A program made the position numbers and the translations under genes. The notes beneath the pieces were generated by a model. The model was not told the origin of the DNA and did not search any database. It saw only the letters and a program-made list of their open reading frames with translations. A stretch of 64,000 nt of DNA from Parasponia andersonii (Eukaryota; Streptophyta; Magnoliopsida; Rosales; Cannabaceae): NCBI GenBank assembly GCA_002914805.1, contig JXTB01000094.1:804740-868739 (forward strand). The letters run 5' to 3'. Below are positions 10,803 to 21,100 of the stretch, in pieces (the stretch's first letter is position 1; each line of letters begins with the position of its first letter).

Positions 10803-12894
10803 TTAATTAGTGAGCTGAACGTCGGATTCATAAGCAGCCCCAGCCTCCCAATTCTCAGGGATGGCGTTGGTTGACTGAACCCAATAAGTGTAGCCTGTAC
10901 TGGAAGTTGCTTGGAACCTCAAGGTGACTGCTCCAATTGGTGGGTTTTCCATGTCCCAAACTGCCCCGTAGGCTCTACGCATAGGCCTCCATTCCTTGCA
11001 ATCCTCCTAAATGATGAACAGCATCGGCATCATTAACCTTTCAATTAATCTCATCCAATAATTTGGTCACACATGTAATAATAATAAGATATTATGGCTA
11101 ATTTAATTTCCGCAACTACTTCAAAATCATTCTGATTATACTATCACGATAATACGGCATAGTATGAGATAGCATATACTAGTATATACTTTTATATATA
11201 TTTGTCACATATTGACTGTTTATCAGCATAAATTTAATATGGCGACTATTTATCAAATGTATTTGATGTCTATTCAGATATTTTATTACAGTGAAATTAC
11301 GTGTTATATCTATTTTACGTAAAATATACGTGGAGATACACACTGTGATATGTACATCTAAATAACTACATAATTAGTGTTTTGCATAATAATAGCAATT
11401 ATTTCTCCATCGGTATAGGGATTATTTTTGAAGTCCCTTTTGGGACCGTGGGTGGTTTCAAAAAGTATAGACTAATTATCTAGCCATCTAAAAGCAAAGC
11501 AAAGTAGAATTGATCACAACCGCACCTGCCATATCTCAACGGCTGTGACATCGTTTTGGCCACCCACATACATAACGAGTAAAGCCAAGTAGTGGGGATT
11601 ATGGCTATGTTCATTGACCTTGTACATGACATTGTAACCAGAGTATTGGCAAGAGATCCTTCTATATTCTACTTCAACTACACCAAAAGAGAACAACTCT
11701 TTGGCTGTGTTTGGAAGTGCTAACTTTGAGTAGGCCCGTGAGCTTAGTATGAAGTCTGTTCTGTCTCCTTCACCATAGTCAGTAACTACTATGTTCACCC
11801 CATCAGAGTTGCAAACTTGATGGTTTTTGCACCTAACCTGAATCATTTACATAGAATATATATTAGTAATACTCACGATTTTGAAGCTTTTTGTGAAAAG
11901 AAAGAACTTTATTATGTCCTTTACTGATTGATGTAATTAGTGCAACATGATTTTTGTCCATTATTGGACACTAAACAATACAAGTATTACTTTTAAAGCA
12001 ATATTCCTTTTAGGAAATTACTATTTGACTTGTGTGATGTAAGGATTACTTCAATTAATAGTACTCTGATGACATGTGTGACGTGTGTGACATGTTTTTT
12101 TTTTTAATTATTATTTTTACTGATCTACGTCTGTTTCGTTAGACGCGATAACTGCTTTTTTTTTTTTTTTTGGTTTATGTCTGTTCCGTCAGATTCGACT
12201 AAGTTTTATTTTATTTTATTTTTTATTTTTTTTATTTTTTATCTACTTCCATTAGTACTTGCTAGAATATTAGTAGGGGAAGGGGATTGAGGGTGGGGGT
12301 TTGAACCCCACACCTCTTGCTCGGCTCCTCTGAGAGAAGCCTTGGCCACACGATATGGTTATAATGGTATTATTGTAGGTGCTATATACCATACCTGATA
12401 ACATGCACCACAGCCAGATCCATTCGCGTAGAGCCTAGAAACCCCTGAGACGTATCCATGATTTACAGTACTTCCATATTCACCGAACCCACAAGCTCCC
12501 GCTAAAGCAACAACAATGTATATAGATAAAAACAGAGCATTATGTAGATAAAATAAGTTTGGCCTGATACGTACATATAACACTTATCCATGGTGAACTT
12601 TGTCCGAAGAACAGTACTATATAGTACGTACATATATATATATATATAGAGATATATATATATATATATATATATGTGTATGCAGGTTTATACACACAGA
12701 GAAACTTGTATACAAATGTGAACAAAATGTATTGACGTGGGAAAACAATAATACATACTTGGAGTCCCGTAGCAATCACGGCTACCATAATAGGTTGCTC
12801 TAGAATCTGTAAACTGAGAGGTACAAAATGCAGGAAAAAGCACCACAAGACCAAGAAGAGTACATATTTGTTTCTCAAGTGTAGTAAACCCCAT
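10803..12894 (-). CDS. EXLB1: Expansin-like B protein (four exons, 252 aa)
   Basis: Exons on the minus strand are 12894-12759, 12501-12395, 11837-11526 and 11006-10803; all introns are GT-AG and the phases join to an open frame of 252 residues, normal for the family. Residues 1-26 form a signal peptide (hydrophobic CTLLGLVVLFPAF), so the protein should be secreted to the cell wall. Domain 1 (double-psi beta-barrel, about 30-145) shows ATYYGSRDCYGTPTGACGFG and Cys-rich SGCGACYQVRC. Domain 2 (CBM63-like, about 150-245) shows EVEYRRISC, YVGGQNDVTAVEIW, EDCKEWRPMRRAYGAVW and LRFQATSSTGYTYWVQS. The expansin HFD motif of the alpha/beta groups is not seen, as expected for expansin-like proteins, whose wall-loosening activity is unproven. 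Introns carry a (TA)n tract and a SINE-like insert. A decayed duplicate exon lies at 2926-3157. Confidence 0.95.
12100..12360 (-). mobile_element. tRNA-like SINE-type insert in EXLB intron 2
   Basis: Read on the minus strand, the segment has TGGCCAAGGC (A-box-like, about 12340), then about 35 bp later GGGGTTCAAACCCC (B-box-like, about 12300-12315), then a body and a long A-rich tail from about 12245 down to 12150. This order fits a tRNA-derived SINE. Two near repeats of GTCTGTTCCGTCAGA / GTCTGTTTCGTTAGA flank the A-rich part. It could instead be an old tRNA relic. Confidence 0.45.
12631..12675. repeat. (TA)n microsatellite in EXLB intron 1
   Basis: Alternating TA with one interruption (TAGAGATA), lying inside the first intron of the expansin-like gene. 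Confidence 0.9.
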
Positions 12895-13026
12895 TTTTTC
12901 TATGTGACTTTTTAAGTACTATTCAACACAAAACAAAGGAAAGCTAATAAGAGAAAAGAAAGGTCAGATTAGCTAGAGAAGAGTATGAATGAGGAGTTTG
13001 TGATAGCAAGAAAAGAAGATATCATG

Positions 13027-13034
13027 TATTTATA
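13027..13034 (-). promoter_or_regulatory. TATA box of EXLB
   Basis: TATAAATA on the minus strand lies 133 bp upstream of the EXLB start codon. Transcription would begin near 13000, giving a leader of about 100 nt. Confidence 0.7.
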
Positions 13035-14370
13035 GAAGAGAGTAGCCTTGCTGAGTTTGTGGGAAGGTGTGAGGTGGCTGCTATGGAGGAGCTCAAAGGC
13101 AAACGAGCTCAGGGTTTAGGATTAGAGTGATGATGTGTATGTGCACTTGTAGACCTCCTTATTGACTCCCTTAAGACTGTTTCATAATTTATTCATAAGA
13201 TATTTTTTTTTGGATTACTTAGAAGAATATTTGAAACGTGGCAGCCTAACTTTTTGCCTCCTCCCCCCCCCCCCCTCTCTCTCTCTCTCTCCAGTCTTTT
13301 TCTATACATCAAGCTAAGTTTCACAGAACTCAACTTGTCATTACAATTAGGACTGTATTCTCCTTTGATTCCTCCATAGTTGCCTAGTTTGGACTATAAG
13401 AATAGAACTAGAAATTTCATTACTCAGTCTACAAACTAGGTACTAACGAAATTTTTCAGGCACATTCACACTTCAGATATATCTCTAATTGTATTTGTTG
13501 GTGAAGACAGTGTATTCATGAATTTATTTGAAACCATATACCATTTGTACTGTCTCAAAATATTGTCTACCTTTCACTTTGATCTGGAAACTTCCAAGTT
13601 CTATAATTGTCTTGTTCAGTTCCTGTTTAAGTCCTACTAATCACAATGTTTGCTACGATAAAAACTATCCAATTTAACACATTTTTCACTTACAATATGT
13701 GAACTTGGTCGTGTGGATTTGACTTATATTCTCTTTATCTTCGTGACCAAACAAGAAAAAAGATAACACATGGCTGCAATGCGCTCATAATTTTTTTTTA
13801 AAAAAAAAAGTGGGGTGGTGGAGAGGGAAATTGAAAACCGTGTTCTCCTAACTCCTCTCTGTAAGTGGTCTATGTCAATTTTGAACGGCTATGAAGAGAT
13901 TGTATTAAAACCCCAAAAGTAAGCTACTGTGTTCCAGGATAGACATATGTATACTATAAATCCAGCGAAAATCTCATTGATCTCTTTGGTCAAAACCTCA
14001 AGGCTCAAAGCTATGGTCTTATAAACGATTGGATAAATTTTTACACGCACCAAGGCCATTATAATGTTTGGTTGTAACGCACTCAAGAAGAGTCTAGCTA
14101 GGTAAATGCATATAGCAATTCGTGTCAAATGTCAGTTTAGAGTTGGGGGTTTGAGCACTCAAAAAATATATTTTTCATTAGAAGTTCAATTTGAACTTCT
14201 TCACGAGTGTGGTTCCTAGTTGCAACCAAACCCAAAACAATAATAATAATAAATAAATAAATAAAAATTTAAGAAAAAACGCACACAATACAAATGGTTG
14301 AATGAAAAAGGGTATATATTTGTTTTTCATATCTCTTGTGGTCCAACCTTTCCACGAGTACTATTAACAA
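13035..14370. other. EXLB upstream region and intergenic DNA
   Basis: It holds a C-tract followed by a CT-tract (about 13263-13292). No gene is visible; a 79-codon minus-strand frame at 13889-14128 has no motif. Confidence 0.5.
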
Positions 14371-15250
14371 GGTGTAATTCAATTGTCATTTAACAGTTTT
14401 AATACCGTTTAGATCCTCAATTTTTATACAATACATCAATTAGGTTCATATCCTTTATTTTGTAGCTTTTGACTCCTCAAACTTTCATTTTGTAATACTT
14501 AGATTCTTTTGAGTTAAAGTCTAACTCTAATTAAATTTTACTAAATAAATTAATAAAAACTACCAAATTCTAAAATAACACTAAAATGACTCAGTTACAT
14601 ACTTATTAAAATACATACCAAAATTATTCATATCAAAACCTTTTTTTTTTGTATAAATTCCATTTGTCAGTTGAGAGGCTGTTAAACTATTTTTAAACGA
14701 TTGTGAGTTCATAAATTATAAAAAATAAATTTCATGACCATTAACAAAAAATTATAATTAAATAGTATTTTTTTTTCTTTTATTATATATATGTATGTAC
14801 TCTATCGGTATCTATTGTGTTATTAACTATTATCATTATCAAAAGTCGTGATTTTCTATAAATTTATATCTATTTATTATTTAAGAGGTTTTTAATTTCT
14901 CAACGATTGATAAGTTTATGGAATTGGATAAATAAACTTTACCACCATTAGTAAGAATTCACAATTAAATTGTGTAGTAAAAATTAACTAAAAGTAATAT
15001 TATAATTTAGATTATCTTTCTCGAAAAATACCTTATGGGTATTGAACATTCAATTGGTAGTTTTCATTAATTTATTCAGTATAATTTGATTGGAGATGAA
15101 TTTTAACTCAAAAGGATCTAAGATTACAAAAATAAAAGTTTTAGAAATCAAAAACTACAAAATAAAGAATAAAGATCAAAGTGATATATTGTGTTCAAAA
15201 TAAGAATATAAGTAATATTAAAATTGTTATATAAGGGCTGAATTGAACTA
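14371..15250. mobile_element. Long-armed foldback element
   Basis: The left arm (about 14371-14570) and right arm (about 15045-15250) are inverted copies. On one strand both read as CTTTATTTTGTAG followed by TTTTGA, then CTTAGAT..CTTTTGAGTTAAA, then AATAAATTAAT..AAAACTACCAA. The centre is AT-rich. No transposase is present, so it is a non-autonomous inverted-repeat element. The right arm and beyond recur at 19805-20755. Confidence 0.75.
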
Positions 15251-16110
15251 AAAAAAACTAAACTAATAGAAATATGTAAGGTTGTGAATCTAAAACTAAA
15301 AAAAAAAAAAAAAAACCAAGGATTGAAGACCGATTAATTCTCGAGAGAAAGATAAGAGACCGCAAGTAATATAAATTTTTTTTTTTTGGACATATTTAGT
15401 GACTGTATGTGCGGAATTTAATACAGGTGTGATCATGTAGACGCGAAAGAAAGTCAATGTTCAATCAGATTCCTACATAAAAAAACAGAAACAGATCACA
15501 ATTGGAGTAGGTGACTCTTGTTTTTTATTGACGAAATATAGGTGACTCTTGTTGCTCTCGTACATTTGCTTACACTTCAGCACTTTGAGCTTTAACGAGT
15601 GATGTATACCTGTGAGAGAGAGCATTACAGGATGTTTACATTTTATTCACCGAACGTTACACGAAATTTGTAATCACAAACCACGGAACATTCAAATGTA
15701 ACCTCTAGATTTCTTTTAGCAAAGATAATGAAAAGCTCCAGTTGTAACTTAGATTTTGGAAGATTGAGAAAATTATTTTTTTAAAAAAATTATATTCTCT
15801 TATTTAGATTGTAACAAAAATTGATAATTTCCTTTTTTCAAGAAAGTAAAAATTTAATTTGATGTTATTTTAGTATTATAGAATATTAACGCATTAATTA
15901 GTAAAACTAAAAGTATTAAAATATAATTCTATAAACTATTAGGAAAAATATTTTTTTTTATTATTTTTCTATGACTTTTTCTTTGTAATTTTTTTTTTCT
16001 TCAAAATTTGAATTCCAAACAAAGCCTAATTTTTTTTTTATTTTTTATTTTTTCTTTCAGTTAAAAAGTCGATAATTTAAACCTTAAAAAGTTGAACATT
16101 AGATTTATCC
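14940..16110. repeat. Segmental duplication, copy A
   Basis: It matches 19805-20755 inside CLPR4 intron 5 in the same orientation. Shared landmarks run from GTAAGAATTCACAATTAAAT through GTGTGATCATGTA, AATGTTCAATCAGATTCC, ACATTCAAATGTAACCTC to AATTTAAACCTTAAAA. Copy A carries about 300 bp of extra AT-rich sequence near 15730-16040. Confidence 0.85.
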
Positions 16111-16684
16111 GACAAAGCTTTACTACTCTCGGATGGCATTTTAACTGCATTCAAAACATTACATGCAACCTGTCAGGTTTCTTATTTTCGTTCTTTTCAA
16201 ATTCATGTTATGTTTAGTCCAGTGAATTGAATTCTAAATCATAGATTATCCCAGTATAACCAAAGTCAAAATGACAAATGCATCAACTAATCCAGCCTTT
16301 ACATTTTCTTTCTGTTCTTCACACTAGCAAAATAATAAAGAAATAAAGTCATCAGCTACGATGCCATTTTTAAATTTCAGAGCCAAAGAGTAGATACAGG
16401 TTTAGATCCCCAATTTCTACTGATTTATAGGTCCAAAATTGGAGGTACTGTGAATATTCTCCATTGCTCCAAGTCGGCTTCAAATGCTCAGATGTTTTTC
16501 TCCTTGCATGGTTCAGCTATTGCACAGGTACTCTAGAAGCTAATAATTGCATAAACTTCAATCATAAAAGTTGGGAATAAATAATAAGAATGGGTGGATG
16601 ACAGGAGAATAAATAATGAGATTTCATAGTGGCCAATAATTATGAACTCATATATAATTAATTATACAGAACAATTATTAACTT

Positions 16685-16788
16685 CGAATCATGCCATAGC
16701 ATACCACGAATATTTAAATAAAGAGTAACAATTAAAAACTAACTCGAATCCTGCCATAGCATATCATGAATATTTAAATAAAGAGTAA
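16685..16788. repeat. 59-bp tandem duplication next to a MITE
   Basis: TGCCATAGCATA(C/T)CA followed by GAATATTTAAATAAAGAGTAA occurs twice, 59 bp apart. The second copy forms the left flank and target duplication of the 16783-16963 element. Confidence 0.85.
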
Positions 16789-16972
16789 TGCTATGGGCAT
16801 TTAAAGTCCCAAACACCACACAATATATCAGTTTTTTGCTGGGAGATGGAACGACACTTCTGGTGGATCGCGGTGTGGAACTCAGTTTCTTAATTCCATC
16901 TCTCAGTGAAAAACTGATACCTCTTATGGTGCTTGGCACCTTAAGGTGCCCACAGCATTACTCTTAAATAAA
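16774..16972. mobile_element. Mutator-type MITE with 9-bp TSD
   Basis: A 181-bp element (16783-16963) has near-palindromic ends GAGTAATGCTATGGGCA / GAGTAATGCTGTGGGCA. It is flanked by a perfect 9-bp duplication TTAAATAAA (16774-16782 and 16964-16972). Inner arms (ATCAGTTTTTTGCTGGGAGA and its inverted partner) make almost the whole element foldable. A 9-bp TSD fits the Mutator superfamily. It lies 1.2 kb beyond the CLPR4 stop codon. Confidence 0.85.
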
Positions 16973-18195
16973 CTGAGAGAGCAAATGGTGGAGCTAGTAC
17001 ACCACACGCAATCTGGTTTTTTGATTTGTCCAGGGATGTCTAAATTCTGACACAAGTTACTCAATCCTCCACCACTGTTCAATTCATCTTGCTATAATCA
17101 ATAAAATTATGGAGCCAATATCAGACTTGCATCAGATTATGAACCATTTAAACTCTCAAAACTCATGATGTTCTGATCACTCTGATTATAAGATTGTTCC
17201 AGGAGAGTCCCAACTCAGAGAAAGTGACTTTCACTATAAACATGCATGTATAATGACATCACTCTCCGTAAACGGCATAACCACTTAGACCTAATAATGG
17301 AAGACCACTCTAGACAATGGACTAAAGTACTATGGTCCCCTTTCAAATTCGATCAGTTCTTCATATCCCTCTCCTACACTTGTAACTTTAGATGAGAAGA
17401 AAAGAGCACAGGGTCATGCCATGGGGATGAAACCATAACTATCGAGTAAAAAGGACATCACCAGCCAACAATGCCACTTTAGTCACTATCAACTCCAAAA
17501 TGAGCAACTATGACAGAACAATCAGAAATGACAATATGGTGCAAAGAAAAGTTAAACCATAGCTGAACAAACACATTTAAACAGTCGTTCCAGATGTCAC
17601 CCTGTCGAATCTTCTGGACGAAGTAAGCAATTTTGGTAAAGAGTGGGTACCCACGAAAGGAAAAAACAACCTCAAGGTTCCACACACCTCAACTTCAGCC
17701 CTAATAATTGTAAAGAAAATATAGCAGAGGTGGCATTTTGTATACAAAAATACTTGGTTGAATACCACAACTAGATGAAAAAAAACAGCGAGAGAGGAGG
17801 GGCATTATCAATCCTAAAGTACCCTGTCCAGTTTAATGCACAATGAGGTCAAGTACAGCCAAAAAAAAAAAAAAGAGAAAAGAAGCTACAACCATTTTGA
17901 CTGACAGCAGGTGAAAGGGGAGCTCGATGGTGACATTATGGCTTGTTTGCAACACTAGCATTTTAATTTGTTTATGAATGTAAATAAAGGGTGGAGATCT
18001 TCTGAAAATGTAGCTTAACCAAATTTACGCTCACTTAAAAAATTTACCAAAAAAGCCCATCATCTGTTGTATATGAACGTCATTACGCTTAAGAATGTAA
18101 TGAAGCAATTAATCAATGCATCACAGATAGACAATAACTTGAAGTTGCTCTTTACCTGAATGTTCCTCAAACTAATGATTTCCGATCTTTCTACG
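16973..18195. other. CLPR4 3' flank, no gene seen
   Basis: It presumably holds the CLPR4 3' UTR next to 18195. Minus-strand frames at 17479-17768 have no family resemblance. Confidence 0.5.
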
Positions 18196-21100
18196 TTATA
18201 TAAGTTGTGCCTTTTTCAGGTCAGAGACAACACCTTTATCTTCAGTACTTCTCTCATTGTACAGGACCTGGAGAAAGTTAACAAACATGGTAATTTAGGT
18301 TTGGCATAAGATTAGACTTTTATTTGTAGACTTCTTTCAACTGTTGATACCAATACCTTGTCTATGATGCCATATTCGACTGCCTCACTGGGACTAAAAT
18401 ATTTTGGACGTCTGATGTCAGCCTCAATTTGCTCAGGTGATTTTCCAATATGCTTTGCAAGAAGTTTAACCTTGATGAAAGAAGGAAAAAACAAACAAGC
18501 AAACAAACAAAAAAGTGAATCGATATATGCCTCATGTAACTGCGACCCAAAACAAAACTTGTCAATCAGTCATAATTAAAATTACTAGGAATAATCTTTA
18601 GCAAAACATGTTTAAAGAAGCCTTAAAGGTTTTCTTTTTTTCTTTTTCCTTCCCCTTCTTGTCACTTTCCAGGCATGTTATTGAATTAGGTTGCCACCTT
18701 CTCTCTCTCTCTTAGATGGTAATTTTTATTCGACTAATGGAAATAAGAAGTCCCCCTCATTCTCCTCCCTATCCCCCTCACCAAAAACGAAAAGAGCCAC
18801 ACACACACCCTCAAAGGCCAGACAAGTTGTTCACACACACACTCAAGCCAGACAAGTTATTAGCTCTCTCCCTATTAGCTCTTCTCCTCTTTCCCCTACA
18901 AATAATTGTTAGAATTATAAACTTTAATCGCCTTGGAATGTCAAAGGTTTGTCATTGCATGTGAAGTAATACACAGCCAATTTCTTAAGAACTACACATA
19001 TTCTGACTTAAGTTGGTGTTGTGGAGATAACTTTTGGCTAAAATATGCAATTCGCTGTTGATTTTGCATGAGGACAGCTCCCAACCTGTGGCCCGAAGCG
19101 TCGGATTCGACCAGAAAAGGTTGGAAGAAATCAGGAAAGGCCAACACCGTTAATGAGCTCATGGCCCGTTTAAGGCATTCAAAGGAAGCTTGTGCTTCAT
19201 CCATCCAAATGAACCTATCTTTTTTAAGCTGAGGAGTTAATGGTTAGGCATACACAGCCACAAACTTGCGGTAATAGCCCGTTAACCCCAGGAATCCACA
19301 AAGCTCCCGTATGTTTTGAGGGACAGGCCACAATAGCATGACCGAAACCTTAGAGTAGTTGTCCGAAACTCCTTCGGACACTATATGACCAAGATACTCC
19401 ACCGTATTTTGAGCAAAGGAGCACTTTTTTTATCGACGAACATGGAATGCCTCTTTAACACTGTAATAGTCTCCAAATGGCTTCTATGCTCCTCCAAGGT
19501 ATTACTGTGCACTAAAATATCATTGAAAAACATTAGAACAAACTTGCGCAGATATGGCATGAACACTACGTTCATAAGCCCTGGAAGGTGGCAGGAGTGT
19601 TGGTAAAGCCAAACCGCATCACCAAAAACTTATAGTGGCCTTCATGGATGCGAAATGCCATCTATGGGACATCTTGAAGGCGCACCCGAATCTGGCAGTA
19701 CCCTGAACGTAAATCCAATTTTGAAAACAAGCAAGCTCCATGAAACTCATCCAGTAATTCCTCGATGACTGGTATGGGAAATTTGTCCAGAATGGTACAA
19801 TATTGTTGGTAGTAAGAATTCACAATTAAATCGTACAATATTGTTGGTAGTAAAAATTAACTAAAAATAATATTATTGTTTAGATTATCTTTTTCAAAAA
19901 ATGCCTTATTGGTATTGAACATTCCATTGGTAGTTTTCAATTAGTAGTTTTCATTAATTTATTTAGTACAATTTGATTAGAGTTAGAATTTAACTTAAAA
20001 GCACCTAAGTGTTACAAAAATGAAAGTTTGAAGAGTCAAAGGCTACAAAATTAAGAATAAAAAAAATAAATGATACATTGTGTAAAGATTGAGGACCCAA
20101 GTGATATTAAAGCTGTTAAATAGCGGCTGAAGTGGACAGAAAACTGAAAAAATATATTAAAATGAAATGAATATGTAAGGTTGAGGATCTAAATACTTAA
20201 AAAAAAAAAGGTTGAGGACCTGATTAATACGTGGGGAAAGATTGGGGACTGCAAGTGATATAACCTGGTTTTATTTTTTTTTGACATATTTAGTGATGGC
20301 ATATGCAGAATTTAATACAGGTGTGATCATGTATATGGAAAGGGAGTTGTGCAAGAAAATCAATGTTCAATCAGATTCCAACATAGAAAAACAGAAACAG
20401 ATCACAATTGGAGTAGGTGACTCTTGTTTTTTTTTTTTTTTTTTGGACGAAATATAGGTGACTCTTGTTGCCTGCCGTACATTTGCTTATACTTCAGCGC
20501 TTTGAGCTTTAATAAGTGATGTGTATGTGAGAGAGCATTAGAGGGTGTTTGCATTTTATTCACTATAAATTTCCCGAGGGTTACCTAGCAAACTACAAGT
20601 TTGTAATCACAAATCACGGAACATTCAAATGTAACCTCTAGATTTCTTCTCAAAAAAAAAAAAAAAACACAAAAGAACCTTTAGATTTCCTTTTTTCTTT
20701 TTTTCTCTCAGTAAAAAAGTCGGGTAATTTAAACCTTAAAAGTTCAACATTAGAGTAACACAATTTTGCAGAACCAAAAACTAAAAAGTATATTTACTTA
20801 ACCATTGTTTAGATATAAGACAAAGTTCCTAAAGTGTATTACTTTATTCATGATCATGCCTAACAGCAATTGAACTTCTAAGCCTCGACAAAACTATTGA
20901 AGACTTAAAGAATTTATACCCAGGAAAAATTTTCCGAAGTATTCAAATAAGCATTAAATGTAGAACTGAAAGTGTAAATCAGTGGTTATTAATCTTACCA
21001 ACTCTGTCTTCACGTTATTTACTTCCTTTCTAGCAAGCTCAACATCTGTTGCTTGACCTTGAAACCTTGCAATGGGCTGCATAAATAAAAAACGTAAAAT

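Noticed and set aside
12280-12360. tRNA gene on the minus strand (GGTTCAAACCC)
   Set aside because: No complete cloverleaf with acceptor stem could be drawn; better read as a SINE-like head.
12540-12878. 112-codon minus-strand frame over EXLB exon 1 and intron 1
   Set aside because: Out of frame with the signal-peptide exon and runs through the TA microsatellite.
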